Source of the DNA: Halomonas fontilapidosi
GTDB lineage: Bacteria; Pseudomonadota; Gammaproteobacteria; Pseudomonadales; Halomonadaceae
NCBI RefSeq assembly: GCF_014192285.1
Contig: NZ_JACHXQ010000001.1
Coordinates: forward strand, 620,001-684,000
Length of the DNA stretch: 64,000 nucleotides
Direction: 5' to 3'
The notes below the pieces were generated by a model. The model was not told where the DNA came from. It saw only the letters and a program-made list of their open reading frames with translations, and did not search any database. The position numbers and the translations under genes were made by a program. Position 1 is the stretch's first letter. Each line of letters starts with the position of its first letter. Positions 36,082 to 45,407 of the stretch are shown one piece after another.

Positions 36082-36783
36082 ATGACGCTGCTCAACCACA
36101 AACACTCGACGATCGAGGCAGCCATCGCCAGCATTCCGCATGGCGCCGTGATCATGGTCGGCGGCTTCGGCTCGCCGGGCACCCCCTTCGCCCTGCTCGA
36201 CGAGCTGCTGGCCCAGGGCCAGACCGGCCTGACCCTGATCAAGAACGATGCCAATGAACCCGATATCGGCATCGGCCGGCTGATCCGCGCCGGTCGTGTC
36301 GACCGGCTGCTGACCTCGCATATCGGCCTCAACCGGATCGCCATCGAGGAGATGAACCAGGGCCGGCTGGCCGTGGAGATGTACCCCCAGGGCCTGCTCG
36401 CCGAGAAGATCCGCTGTGCCGGTGCCGGCCATTACGGTTTCCTCACCGATATCGGCCTGGACACCGAGATCGCCGCGGGTCGCCGCGAGATCGAGTGCGA
36501 TGGCCGGACCTGGGCGATCGAGCCGGCCATCCGGGCCGACATCGCCCTGGTTCACGCCGACCTGGCCGATGCCTACGGCAATCTCGTCTACCGCGGCACC
36601 GCCATCAACTTCAACCCGCTGATGGCCATGGCAGCCGACCGGACCATCGCCCAGGCCTTCGAGATCCGCTACCCCGGGAGCCTGATACCGGAAGCCATCC
36701 ACACCCCCTGCGCCTTCGTCAGCCAGGTGGTGCAGGTCGACCCGGTCACCAGCGAACAGGGGAGGCGCGCCCATGCCATCTGA
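36082..36783 (+). CDS. 3-oxoacid CoA-transferase, subunit A
   Basis: A 233-residue subunit with the family-I CoA-transferase glycine motif GGFGSPGTP and a conserved core ending AYGNLVYRGTAINFNP. With subunit B it moves CoA from an acyl-CoA to a free 3-oxoacid. It resembles AtoD/PcaI-type proteins in size. It begins 6 bp after the aminotransferase and overlaps subunit B by 11 bp. Confidence 0.9.
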   Translation: MTLLNHKHSTIEAAIASIPHGAVIMVGGFGSPGTPFALLDELLAQGQTGLTLIKNDANEPDIGIGRLIRAGRVDRLLTSHIGLNRIAIEEMNQGRLAVEMYPQGLLAEKIRCAGAGHYGFLTDIGLDTEIAAGRREIECDGRTWAIEPAIRADIALVHADLADAYGNLVYRGTAINFNPLMAMAADRTIAQAFEIRYPGSLIPEAIHTPCAFVSQVVQVDPVTSEQGRRAHAI

Positions 36784-37426
36784 TCAGGAGAGGATTCTCG
36801 CTCGCGCCGCCCGGGAAGTGGTCGCCGGCCAGATCGTCAACCTCGGCATCGGCCTGCCCACCCGACTGTTTCACTACCTGCCCGAGGACATGGAGGTGCT
36901 GATCCATTCGGAGAACGGCGTGCTGGGCTGCCAACCCCTAGCCTCGGGCCGCGAAGCCGACCTCGAGATGATCGATTCGGGCGGGGCCTATATCGGCACC
37001 CGCCCGGGGGCCAGCGTATTCGACAGCGCACTGTCCTTCGCCATGATCCGGCGCAGCCGGGTGGATATCACCTTCATGGGTGCCTTCGAGGTCGACCAGG
37101 CGGGCAACCTGGCCAACTGGAAGATTCCCGGCAAGTTCTCCCCGGGGATCGGCGGGGCCATGGAGCTGGCCCAGAAGGTCGACACCCTGGTGGTGCTCTG
37201 CTCGCACAACGACAAGCACGGCAACCCCAAGATCCTGCGGCACTGTCGGCTGCCGCTGACGGCGCCGCGCTGCGTGTCGCGGATCATCACCGAGAAGGCC
37301 GTGATGCAGGTGACCGCTGCCGGGCTCGAGGTGATCGATATCGCCGAGGGGCTGGAGGTGGCGGCGCTGCGCGCGGCCACCGAGGCCGAGCTGATCATCG
37401 ACGAGTCACGATTGGGGAGGTTCTGA
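36773..37426 (+). CDS. 3-oxoacid CoA-transferase, subunit B
   Basis: A 217-residue subunit with the catalytic glutamate in the SENG motif (IHSENGVLG) and the conserved GGAMELAQKVDTLVV. It forms the active heteromer with subunit A. Its first codons overlap the end of subunit A and its stop touches the next ATG (TGATG), so expression is tightly coupled. Substrate by family could be acetoacetate, 3-oxoadipate or another 3-oxoacid; the neighbours favour one with a nitrogen-bearing chain. Confidence 0.9.
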   Translation: MPSDQERILARAAREVVAGQIVNLGIGLPTRLFHYLPEDMEVLIHSENGVLGCQPLASGREADLEMIDSGGAYIGTRPGASVFDSALSFAMIRRSRVDITFMGAFEVDQAGNLANWKIPGKFSPGIGGAMELAQKVDTLVVLCSHNDKHGNPKILRHCRLPLTAPRCVSRIITEKAVMQVTAAGLEVIDIAEGLEVAALRAATEAELIIDESRLGRF

Positions 37427-38709
37427 TGTTCGACGCCAAGGAACAACGCATCCTCGAGCGCTGTGAGGCACTGATGGCGCCGGCCCTGGAACTCACCCGG
37501 GACCTCGTCCGCGACTACAGCGTGCTGGGCCAGGAACAGGATGCCCTGACCACCATGGAGCGCTGGTTCTCGCGCCTGGACCTGCCGACGGAGCGTGTAC
37601 CGCTGGATGCCCCGGGCTTCGCCGACCATCCGCAGCGTGCGCCGACCGAATGGTCGAGCGCGGGCCGCTACAACCTGGTCTCACGACTCAACGCCGGAGC
37701 CGATGGCCCCCACCTGGTGCTCAACGGCCATCTGGACGTGGTGCCCGCCGAACCCACCGACATGTGGACACGCCCCCCCTGGGAGCCCTGGGAGCAGGAC
37801 GGTTGGCTCTTTGGTCGCGGCGCCGGCGACATGAAGGCCGGCATCGCCGCCATGGTCATGGCGGTGCAGGCCGTGCGCGAGGCCGGCGTGGCGATCGACT
37901 TCCCGCTGACGCTGCAGACCGTGATCGAGGAGGAGTGCACCGGCAATGGTGCCCTGGCCTGCCTCCATCAGGGCTACAGCGGAGACTTCGTGCTGATACC
38001 CGAACCCTTCGGGGCACAGATCTACAGCGGCCAGGTGGGCGTGCTGTGGTTCCGGATGCGCATCGACGGGGTGCCGGCGCATGTGCTGGACACCCGCGCC
38101 GGCAGTAACGCCATCGAGGTCCTGCAGGACTATCTGCCCGCCTTCAAGGCGCTGGAGAAGGAGATCAATGCCCTGCCCCGCCCCGCGCCCTATGCCGCGC
38201 TGGACCATCCCTTCAACCTGAGCATCGGCAAGATCGAGGGCGGCAACTGGGCCTCCAGCGTACCGGCCCACGCGATCCTGGAGGGACGCGTCGGCTTCCC
38301 GCCAGGCATGGCGCCAGATGAGATCATGGCCCGCGTGCGCCAGGTTATCGCCGAGCACCATGCCAGTCTCGATGACGGCAGCCCGGCCCCCTCCGTCGCG
38401 TTCCATGGTTTTCGCTCCGAAGGCCACCTGGTCGACCTGGAGACACCGGCGATCCGCCTGCTGACGCGCTGTCACGAGGACCTGATCGGCACGCCGCCAG
38501 ACTACTACCTTTCAACCTGTACCACCGACCTGCGGGCCTTCCATGTCGCGGGCGGCATCAACGGTACCTGCTATGGCCCGGTCGCCCAGCGCATCCATGG
38601 CGTCGACGAGTGCGTCGAGATCGATTCCATCCGCCGGGTGATAGCCACCTACGCCCTCTTCATTCATCGCTGGGCTCGCCTCACCGGACTCCAGGGAGAC
38701 GACGCATGA
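37426..38709 (+). CDS. M20-family ArgE/DapE-type deacylase
   Basis: A 427-residue zinc amidohydrolase. Metal and catalytic residues are seen in GHLDVVP, GAGDMKAGI and IEEECTGNG, with the late His in GPVAQRIHGVDE. Enzymes of this family remove acetyl, succinyl or formyl groups from amino acids. In this operon it could deacetylate the imported substrate or, as in the beta-lysine pathway described for a Pseudomonas, the 4-acetamidobutyryl product (inference). It overlaps the next gene by ATGA. Confidence 0.88.
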   Translation: MFDAKEQRILERCEALMAPALELTRDLVRDYSVLGQEQDALTTMERWFSRLDLPTERVPLDAPGFADHPQRAPTEWSSAGRYNLVSRLNAGADGPHLVLNGHLDVVPAEPTDMWTRPPWEPWEQDGWLFGRGAGDMKAGIAAMVMAVQAVREAGVAIDFPLTLQTVIEEECTGNGALACLHQGYSGDFVLIPEPFGAQIYSGQVGVLWFRMRIDGVPAHVLDTRAGSNAIEVLQDYLPAFKALEKEINALPRPAPYAALDHPFNLSIGKIEGGNWASSVPAHAILEGRVGFPPGMAPDEIMARVRQVIAEHHASLDDGSPAPSVAFHGFRSEGHLVDLETPAIRLLTRCHEDLIGTPPDYYLSTCTTDLRAFHVAGGINGTCYGPVAQRIHGVDECVEIDSIRRVIATYALFIHRWARLTGLQGDDA

Positions 38710-39884
38710 ACGATGCCTATCTGGTCGACTATGCCCGCACCGCCTTCACCCGCGCCCATCCTCGCAAGCCGGAGGTCGACGCCTGGTCGGGCCAGCGTGG
38801 CGACGTCCTGCTGGGTCAGGTCATCGACGCCCTGCTGGAGCGAACTCGCCTCGAAGGGGGCACCATCGAGGATCTTAGCGTCGGCTGCGCGCTGCCGGTC
38901 AAGGAGCAGTGGAGTTTCGGCGGACGCTATCCCCAGTGGCTCTCGCGGCTGAGCCTGAACTGTGCCTCGCGCCAAATCGACCAGCAGTGCGGCTCGAGCC
39001 TGGCCGCGCTGCGCGGGACGGTCCGTGAGATCCAGGCCGGCACCGTTCAGGCCGGCCTGGCGGGCGGTTTCGAGAACATGTCGCGTGTGCCGATGGGCCC
39101 GGCCCTGTTCCAGGAAGGCATCCTGACCGTGCCGGACGCACTGCAAGGGGCCGAGGATCTCGACCTGGGCGTGGCCATGAACATGGGCCTGACCGCCGAG
39201 CGGCTGGCCAGCGAGAGCGGCATCTCCCGCGAGGCCATGGATGCCTTCGCCCTGCGCTCCCATCAGCGTGCCGCCCAGGCCGAGCAGGCCGGCTGGTTCG
39301 ACGGCGAACGCCTGGCACTGGCCAACCCGGCCGGCGAGGTGGTCGCGCGCGATGCCAACATCCGTGCCGACACCAGCCTCGAACGTCTGGCAGGTCTCGC
39401 CCCGGCCTTTCTCGAGGCAGGGAGAGTCACCGCCGGCAACAGCTCTCCGCTTACCTCGGGCGCCGGCGCGGCACTGGTCATGGCCGAATCCGCCATGGCC
39501 CGGCACGGCCTCTCGCCCCTGGCCAGGGTCGTCGAGGTGGTCGACTGCGGCGTTGCGCCGGAGCGCATGGGGGCAGGCGCGGCGGCCGCCATTGAAAGAG
39601 CTCTGAGAGTGACCGGCCTGAGAATCGAGGATATCGAGGCCTGGGAGATCAACGAGGCCTTCAGTGCGGTACCGCTCTATGCCATGCAGGCCCTGGGCCT
39701 CGACGCCGAGCAGGTGAATGTGTTCGGCGGCGCACTGGCACTCGGCCACCCCCTGGGGGCGACCGGTATCCGCCTGACCGGCACTCTGGCGCGCATTCTG
39801 CACGCCCAGAACAAGCATTACGGCTGTGCGGCCGCCTGCATCGGTGGCGGCCAGGGCATCGCCGTGATCCTCGAGCGCGTATGA
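38706..39884 (+). CDS. Thiolase (acetyl-CoA C-acyltransferase)
   Basis: A 392-residue thiolase starting MNDAYLVDYARTAFTR; the open frame extends 32 codons upstream into the deacylase gene and is rejected. Nucleophilic Cys is in IDQQCGSSLAAL, with GHPLGATG and CIGGGQG carrying the His and second Cys. In a CoA-transferase operon it would cleave the 3-oxoacyl-CoA to acetyl-CoA and a shortened acyl-CoA. It is clearly different from the other thiolase at 44223. Confidence 0.92.
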   Translation: MNDAYLVDYARTAFTRAHPRKPEVDAWSGQRGDVLLGQVIDALLERTRLEGGTIEDLSVGCALPVKEQWSFGGRYPQWLSRLSLNCASRQIDQQCGSSLAALRGTVREIQAGTVQAGLAGGFENMSRVPMGPALFQEGILTVPDALQGAEDLDLGVAMNMGLTAERLASESGISREAMDAFALRSHQRAAQAEQAGWFDGERLALANPAGEVVARDANIRADTSLERLAGLAPAFLEAGRVTAGNSSPLTSGAGAALVMAESAMARHGLSPLARVVEVVDCGVAPERMGAGAAAAIERALRVTGLRIEDIEAWEINEAFSAVPLYAMQALGLDAEQVNVFGGALALGHPLGATGIRLTGTLARILHAQNKHYGCAAACIGGGQGIAVILERV

Positions 39885-39970
39885 CAGGTGCCTCTGGCAC
39901 CGGCTCGTTTCCAATATCCAGGTAGACAAACAGGAGGTGACCTCCCCTGCAAGCCGCGCGATGCACTCCC

Positions 39971-39987
39971 TGACGCCCCCGGCGTCA
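39971..39987 (+). terminator. Small hairpin upstream of the binding-protein gene
   Basis: TGACGCC, CCC, GGCGTCA: a perfect 7-bp stem with a 3-nt loop in the 151-bp gap between thiolase and binding-protein genes. The same gap also has GGTGCC/GGCACC (about 39887-39901) and GGAGGT/ACCTCC dyads. No T-run follows; it may set the ratio of enzyme and transporter messages. Confidence 0.45.
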
Positions 39988-40035
39988 CGATCGACAGACC
40001 ACCACCACCATCACCAACAACAAGCAGGCACTGAC

Positions 40036-40839
40036 ATGACAATGCACAAGAAACCCTTTGTTCGTCCCCTCATCGGCACCCTGGCACTGCTCGGCGCTGT
40101 CACCCTCGCCACCCTGCCGGCCCAGGCCCGAGACCTCCCGGCGATCCAGGAGGATGTCTTCCAGGTCGCCAATTCCGGCGCCTATCCGCCCTTCAGCTAC
40201 GTGGATACCGCCGGCAACCTGGTCGGTTTCGATGTGGATATCGCCGAGGCGCTGGCGGACAGGATGGGCGTCGAGGTCAATATCCAGACATCGCCCTGGA
40301 ACGGCATCGTCGCCGCCCTGGCAGGCGGCCGTTTCGACGCCTGCATCTGCAGCATGAGCGCCACCGATGAACGCCGAAAGGCCGTTGACTTTACCGACCC
40401 CTACTACCGCTCGGGACTCTCCATCTGGGTGCGCGAAGAGACCGACGATGTCAGCAGCATCGCGGACTTCGAAGGCAAGCGCGTGGGCTCGACACTCGGC
40501 GAGACCGGCAATCAGTGGGCCACCGAAAAGGCCGAGGGCAGGTGGCGCAACCAGACCTTCCAGGGCCTGCCCGACATGCTCAATGCCCTCACTACCGGTC
40601 GCATCGACGTCATGGTCGCCGACGATATTCCCGTCTATGTCGCGCTGAACGAGGAAGATATCGACATCAAGCAGGTAGATGTGGGCGACTTGCCGCGCTT
40701 CCCGGCCGCCATCGCCCTTCAGAAAGGCTCCCCGCAGCTGAAGGAGGCACTCAACACGGCGCTGGCCGAGATTCGGGCGGACGGCACCTACCAGCAGATC
40801 GTCGACAAGTGGATCGGCCCAGGGGTCGAATTCAACTGA
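40036..40839 (+). CDS. Polar amino-acid ABC transporter, periplasmic binding protein
   Basis: A ~267-residue family-3 solute-binding protein. MTMHKKPFVRPL starts a signal peptide that ends near LPAQARD. The ligand core has NSGAYPPFSYVD, GFDVDIAEALADRMG and SATDERRKAVDFTDPYY, the Arg and Asp that hold the alpha-amino acid group in LAO/HisJ-like proteins. The frame upstream contains a His-rich run and is not a leader. It is followed by a strong GNRA-loop hairpin, two permeases and an ATPase. Confidence 0.92.
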   Translation: MTMHKKPFVRPLIGTLALLGAVTLATLPAQARDLPAIQEDVFQVANSGAYPPFSYVDTAGNLVGFDVDIAEALADRMGVEVNIQTSPWNGIVAALAGGRFDACICSMSATDERRKAVDFTDPYYRSGLSIWVREETDDVSSIADFEGKRVGSTLGETGNQWATEKAEGRWRNQTFQGLPDMLNALTTGRIDVMVADDIPVYVALNEEDIDIKQVDVGDLPRFPAAIALQKGSPQLKEALNTALAEIRADGTYQQIVDKWIGPGVEFN

Positions 40840-40852
40840 TGGGATCGACACG

Positions 40853-40870
40853 GCAGGGCGAAAGCCCTGC
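40853..40870 (+). terminator. GAAA-tetraloop hairpin after the binding-protein gene
   Basis: GCAGGGC, GAAA, GCCCTGC: a perfect 7-bp stem closed by a GNRA loop, 13 bp after the stop codon. There is no T-run, so it is best read as a 3'-protective element keeping the binding-protein message in excess over the permeases, as in the pstS-pstC gap. Confidence 0.65.
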
Positions 40871-40916
40871 TGCTGCCCACCCTTCCTGACAACACAACAA
40901 CAGGAAAGAAGGGATC

Positions 40917-41573
40917 ATGGACTTCAATCTGATGATCGAGATCGCGCCGCTACTGGTACAGGCGGCCTGGGTGACGGTGGACATCTCCGCGCGCGCCCTG
41001 TTCTTCGGTTTCTTTATCGCCTCGGCGCTGGTGGTGCTGCGCACCTCGCGAATCCGGCCCGTGCGCTGGCTGTCCCGCGCCTATATCAGCGTGGTGCGCG
41101 GCACGCCCTATTTCGTGCAGCTGCTGCTGATCTTCTACGGGGGGCCCGCCATCGGCCTGCGCCTGGACCCCTTCACCTGCGGGGTGGTGGTGGGCGCCTT
41201 CAACATCGGGGCCTACATGAGCGAAGCCATTCGTGGCGCCATCGAGTCGGTGGACAGTGGCCAGAACGAGGCCTCGCGCTCACTGGGCTTCGGCCGTCTG
41301 ACTACCCTGCAATACATCATCCTGCCCCAGGCCGCCGGTCTCATGATCCGCTCAGTGGGTGTGCTGGCGATCATTCTGGTCAAGAACTCCTCGCTGGTAT
41401 CGATCATCTCGGTGGTCGAGTTGACCTACCAGGCCCAGCGACTGATCGGCTCCACCTACAAGCCCCTGGAAGTCTTCACGCTTAGCGCCCTGATGTACAT
41501 CGTCATCATCTACGCGGTCATGGGCATCGTGGAGTTCCTCTATCGCCGGGCCACGCGTTACACCTTCCTGTAA
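40917..41573 (+). CDS. Polar amino-acid ABC transporter permease 1
   Basis: A 218-residue HisMQ-type permease with five hydrophobic segments. The EAA coupling loop is EASRSLGFGRLTTLQYIILP; GTPYFVQLLLIFYGGP marks the polar amino-acid group. It pairs with the next permease to form the channel. RBS AAAGAAGGG precedes the ATG. Confidence 0.92.
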   Translation: MDFNLMIEIAPLLVQAAWVTVDISARALFFGFFIASALVVLRTSRIRPVRWLSRAYISVVRGTPYFVQLLLIFYGGPAIGLRLDPFTCGVVVGAFNIGAYMSEAIRGAIESVDSGQNEASRSLGFGRLTTLQYIILPQAAGLMIRSVGVLAIILVKNSSLVSIISVVELTYQAQRLIGSTYKPLEVFTLSALMYIVIIYAVMGIVEFLYRRATRYTFL

Positions 41574-41618
41574 CCCTTACCGGGCGCCTTACCGGGCCAC
41601 AACAACCAGGATAGCCCC

Positions 41619-42272
41619 ATGGAATTCGACTTCAGCCCCGTTATTGACTACTTGCCCGTACTGCTGCAAGGCGTCGGCGTCACCTTGCTGATCGGCGTGG
41701 CCGTCGCCGTGATGTCGGTGGTTGGCGGCCAGATCGTGGCGGTCATCACGCTGTATACCCGCAAGATGGTGAACTGGCCACTGCGCTTCTTCATCTGGCT
41801 GTTCATGACCACACCGCTGCTGCTGCAGCTCTATTTCCTGTATTTCGGCATTGGCGAGTGGATACTCATACCGGCGATCGTGGTAGGTGTGCTGGGCCTG
41901 GGCTTTCACTACATGGCCTACAACGCCGACATCTTCATCGCCACCATCAAGTCCGTGTCGAGTGGCCAGTATGAGGCATCACGCTCGCTGGGTTTCGGGC
42001 ATCTGGCCACGCTGTTCTATGTGGTTCTCCCCCAGGCGTTCAATCGCGCACTGCCCCAGCTGAGCAACAACATGATCATCATGGTCAAGGATATCTCGGT
42101 GCTCTCGGCCATCGGCATCGGCGAGATGGTCTACGTCTCGCAGTACGCCATCAGCGTGACCTTCCGCCCTTTTGAGTTCTACATCACCATCACCGTTATC
42201 TACTACCTGATCAACCTGATGATGGAAGCCGGCCAGACGTGGATCGAACGTCGTGCCGCCTACCGCAGCTAA
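41619..42272 (+). CDS. Polar amino-acid ABC transporter permease 2
   Basis: A 217-residue partner permease with the EAA loop EASRSLGFGHLATLFYVVLP and the family segment TTPLLLQLYFLYFGIG. It begins 45 bp after the first permease and ends 12 bp before the ATPase gene. Confidence 0.92.
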   Translation: MEFDFSPVIDYLPVLLQGVGVTLLIGVAVAVMSVVGGQIVAVITLYTRKMVNWPLRFFIWLFMTTPLLLQLYFLYFGIGEWILIPAIVVGVLGLGFHYMAYNADIFIATIKSVSSGQYEASRSLGFGHLATLFYVVLPQAFNRALPQLSNNMIIMVKDISVLSAIGIGEMVYVSQYAISVTFRPFEFYITITVIYYLINLMMEAGQTWIERRAAYRS

Positions 42273-42284
42273 CGAGGACGTCAC

Positions 42285-43064
42285 ATGACACAGACAACCG
42301 AGACCCCGATGGTCGAGCTCAAGGGCGTCAAGAAACGCTTCGGCGACCTGGAAGTGCTCAAGGGTATCGATCTTAGAGTCGACCGCGGCAGGATCATCTC
42401 CATCATCGGGCCGTCGGGTTCGGGCAAGAGCACCCTGTTGCGCTCCGTCAACAACCTGGAAGTGATCGACGAGGGGCAAATTCTGCTGGATGGCGTGCAG
42501 GTCAATCGTCCCGACCTGAAGGGACTCGCCTTCGAGAAGCACATCAACCATATCCGCCAGAACATGGGCATGGTGTTTCAGCACTTCAATCTGTTTCCCC
42601 ACCTCTCGACACTCGAAAACGTGACGCTGGCCCCCCGAAAGCTCAAGGGAGTAAGCACCAGTATCGCCCGGGAACTGGGCATGGAGCTGCTCGAGCGTGT
42701 GGGACTGGCGGACAAGGCACAGGTCTACCCGAGCGCCCTCTCGGGTGGCCAGAAACAGCGGGTGGCCATCGCCCGGGCGCTGGCCATGCAACCCAAGGTC
42801 ATGCTCTTCGATGAGGCCACCTCGGCCCTCGACCCCGAGTTGGTCGAAGAGGTCAACCGCGTCATGAAGGGACTGGCCGAGGAGCATATGACCATGCTGA
42901 TCGTTACCCACGAGATGGCGTTCGCGCGCGACGTTTCCGACTGGGCGATGTTCATGGATGGCGGCGTGGTGGTCGAGGCCAATACCCCTGAGCACCTTTT
43001 CAGTCATCCCGATCAGGAACGCACCCAACACTTCCTGCGCAAGCACCTGGGCACACAGGGCTGA
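42285..43064 (+). CDS. Polar amino-acid ABC transporter ATP-binding protein
   Basis: A 259-residue GlnQ/HisP-type ATPase. Walker [11 protein letters not shown]-loop [12 protein letters not shown], signature [14 protein letters not shown], Walker [15 protein letters not shown]. It closes the catabolic/transport operon; a 12-bp GC-rich hairpin follows 8 bp after its stop. Confidence 0.95.
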   Translation: MTQTTETPMVELKGVKKRFGDLEVLKGIDLRVDRGRIISIIGPSGSGKSTLLRSVNNLEVIDEGQILLDGVQVNRPDLKGLAFEKHINHIRQNMGMVFQHFNLFPHLSTLENVTLAPRKLKGVSTSIARELGMELLERVGLADKAQVYPSALSGGQKQRVAIARALAMQPKVMLFDEATSALDPELVEEVNRVMKGLAEEHMTMLIVTHEMAFARDVSDWAMFMDGGVVVEANTPEHLFSHPDQERTQHFLRKHLGTQG

Positions 43065-43071
43065 ACAAGAC

Positions 43072-43107
43072 CGCGGTTCGACGGCCACGAAGCGTCGTCG
43101 AACCGCG
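43072..43107 (+). terminator. Hairpin at the end of the catabolic/transport operon
   Basis: CGCGGTTCGACG, a 12-nt loop, and the exact complement CGTCGAACCGCG. It starts 8 bp after the ATPase stop. No T-run follows, so termination may be partial or Rho-assisted. Confidence 0.6.
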
Positions 43108-43216
43108 TACGCCGGGCCGTTCACACGCAACGTGCTGCGTCAGGACCGGCATACCTAGGCGGTCTCGGGTGTGACGCCTGGCATCACGTGCACCCCCGCT
43201 GTGACGTCGATGGGAT

Positions 43217-43933
43217 TCAGGCTTCCAGCGCCTGGCGTTCGAGCGCCTGCCTGATGCCGTCATCCAGCCCCAGTGCGCCACCCAGCTGGTCGAGCCAGGC
43301 CCGTTCCATGGGGTTCTGGTCGTCGATCACCGCCACGCTGACCAGATACATCTCGCGCGCCGCCTGGGGAGAGTCCGCCTGCCGAGCCAGCGCCTGGGCA
43401 TCCAGCGGGGCCTCGAGCTGGCGCTGGACCCAGTCGTGCAGTTCGGCATCCGCGCCCAGGTCGTCGATCTGCTCGGTGATCAGGGCACGTTCGCGGTCAT
43501 CGATATGGCCATCGGCCCGCGCCGCCATGATCACCGCCTGCAGCAGCTCCAGGCTGCGCTGCTCCCGCGCATCGCCTTCCAGCTGCTCCATGGCATGCCC
43601 CTCCCGAGCGGTGTCGGCCTGGGCATCGCCGCGGGAGTTCTGCCAGGCCTTCCAGGCCAGCATGCCGACGCCGGCAATGGCCCCGTACTTGATGGCCTTG
43701 CCGCCCAGCTTGCGGCCGCGCTTGGAGCCAACCAGCAGCCCCAGGGCACCACCGCCGAGCAGGCTCTTCATGTCGACCCCGCTGCCCTTTCCCGCCTCTC
43801 GGCCGCCGCCGAGCTGCGAGGAGAGGCTATCGATCATCCCCTGGACATCCAGGCCGCCGCCCGGTGCGCCGCTACCCTGGCGGCCACCGCCGGCCTGCTT
43901 CATGATCTGGTCGAGAATACGGCTTGCATTCAT
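43217..43933 (-). CDS. TerB/DUF533-family protein (YebE-like)
   Basis: About 238 residues from MNASRILDQIMKQAGG. A Gly-rich N-terminus (repeated GGG) leads to a short hydrophobic stretch (ALGLLVGSKRGRKLGG...AIAGVGMLAWKAW) and a helical acidic C-terminal TerB-like domain with AVIMAARADGHIDDRERALI. YebE-type proteins respond to envelope stress; the function is not established. The frame extends 25 codons upstream from a GTG but AGCGAAACACC before this ATG and the conserved MNxxxILxQ start favour the shorter form. It is convergent with the transporter operon. Confidence 0.85.
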   Translation of the reverse strand: MNASRILDQIMKQAGGGRQGSGAPGGGLDVQGMIDSLSSQLGGGREAGKGSGVDMKSLLGGGALGLLVGSKRGRKLGGKAIKYGAIAGVGMLAWKAWQNSRGDAQADTAREGHAMEQLEGDAREQRSLELLQAVIMAARADGHIDDRERALITEQIDDLGADAELHDWVQRQLEAPLDAQALARQADSPQAAREMYLVSVAVIDDQNPMERAWLDQLGGALGLDDGIRQALERQALEA

Positions 43934-44165
43934 GGTGTTTCGCTCCCGGTGAGAGGCAGGAAGGGGGCCAGTGGGCATCGCTAAGCGTTCAGGTAACGAG
44001 ATTAGCACCCCTCGTTACGCGCCAGGAAGCAGCAGGAGGTACCAGGCGTAACCCGTGATACCGATACGGTATGGCCCGTGACGGGCTTGAATGGCGCAGG
44101 AGTAGCGAGAGATAGGCGGGGGGATCAGCTCTTGGGGGGAAGGTCACGTCGCTAAATCCCGCGTG

Positions 44166-44198
44166 AAAAGCTGGCCTGCTCACTCAGCAGGCCAACTT
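44166..44198 (-). terminator. Terminator after the 44223 thiolase gene
   Basis: GGCCTGCT and AGCAGGCC form an 8-bp stem with a 5-nt loop, extended by further pairs at the base; on the minus strand it is followed by a run of four T. It starts about 25 bp after the thiolase stop. Confidence 0.7.
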
Positions 44199-44222
44199 CG
44201 CGACGCCGGTGAAATGTCCGGG

Positions 44223-45407
44223 TTAGACACGTTCGAAAATGGTCGCGATACCCTGACCACCGCCGATACACATGGTGACCAGTGCGTAGCGACCCTGAAT
44301 GCGCTCCAACTCGTACAATGCCTTGGTCGCGATGAAGGCACCGGAACAGCCCACTGGGTGCCCCAGTGCAATGGCGCCACCGTTGGGGTTGGTCTTGGAC
44401 ATGTCCAGCCCGAGCCCCTTGGATACAGCCAGAGCCTGGGCGGCAAAAGCTTCGTTGGATTCGATGACGTCCATTTGATCAAGTGTCAGGCCAGCACGCT
44501 CCAGCGCTCGCTTGGTAGCCGGAATCGGGCCTTCGCCCATGATGTGGTTAGGCACTCCGGCAACCGCGTAGGAGACCAGGCGAGCCAGCGGCTTGTAGCC
44601 ATCCTTCTCGGCCGCTTCAGCACTACCCAGAACCAGCATTGCCGCACCATCGTTGATACCCGATGCGTTACCCGCTGTGACGGTACCCTCCTTTTTGAAT
44701 GCCGGGCGCATCTTGGCGAGGCCTTCCAGGGTGGTATCGGCTTTACAATGTTCGTCAGTGTCAAAAACGGTTTCACCCTTACGGCTCTTCAAGGTGATAG
44801 GCACGATCTGAGACTTGAAACGGCCTTCTTCAATGGCGACGGCCGCACGTCGCTGAGACTCGACCGCAAAGGCGTCTTGTTCCTCGCGACTCAGTTCCCA
44901 CTTTTCAGCCAGGTTCTCAGCCGTGATGCCCATGTGACCCTCACCGAAGGGGTCGGTGAGCACGGCAACCATGGAATCAACCATCCCCGTGTCGCCCATT
45001 CGAGCACCGGAACGCATTGCCGGAGCAAAATAGGTGCCCCGTGACATGACTTCGACGCCCCCGCCAACACCGTAATCGCAATCGCCCAGCATGATGGCCT
45101 GGGCGGTAGAAACGACGCCCTGAAGGCCGGAACTGCACAGACGGTTGACCGCCATCGCCACGGAATCCATCGGCAAACCGGCCTGGATAGAGGCAACGCG
45201 GGCTACGTATGCGTAGCGTGAGTCAGTCGGAACACAGTTCCCGACAGTCACGTAGTTGATTTTTTGAGGATCTACGTTTGACCGGCCAACGGCCTCTTTC
45301 ATGACGGTTCCTGCAAGTTCTGCCGGTTCCATCTGGCTCAAAGAACCGCCGAAAGTCCCGATTGCTGAGCGTGCCGCGCTTAGTACATAGACGTCGCGAT
45401 TTGCCAT
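44223..45407 (-). CDS. Acetyl-CoA C-acetyltransferase (PhaA/BktB-type thiolase)
   Basis: A 394-residue biosynthetic-type thiolase: Cys in [24 protein letters not shown] and MCIGGGQG carry the catalytic residues. It would condense two acetyl-CoA to acetoacetyl-CoA, as for polyhydroxyalkanoate synthesis, or run in reverse. It stands alone, with AGGGGTGAT before the ATG and its own terminator. Base composition is visibly less GC-rich than the flanking genes and it borders a decayed integrase, which suggests acquisition or movement of this segment (inference). Confidence 0.92.
   Translation of the reverse strand: MANRDVYVLSAARSAIGTFGGSLSQMEPAELAGTVMKEAVGRSNVDPQKINYVTVGNCVPTDSRYAYVARVASIQAGLPMDSVAMAVNRLCSSGLQGVVSTAQAIMLGDCDYGVGGGVEVMSRGTYFAPAMRSGARMGDTGMVDSMVAVLTDPFGEGHMGITAENLAEKWELSREEQDAFAVESQRRAAVAIEEGRFKSQIVPITLKSRKGETVFDTDEHCKADTTLEGLAKMRPAFKKEGTVTAGNASGINDGAAMLVLGSAEAAEKDGYKPLARLVSYAVAGVPNHIMGEGPIPATKRALERAGLTLDQMDVIESNEAFAAQALAVSKGLGLDMSKTNPNGGAIALGHPVGCSGAFIATKALYELERIQGRYALVTMCIGGGQGIATIFERV

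Noticed and set aside
34426..36774. 782-residue open frame on the minus strand
   Set aside because: Antisense to the aminotransferase and CoA-transferase A genes; composition is Gly/Gln/His-rich with no domain I recognise.
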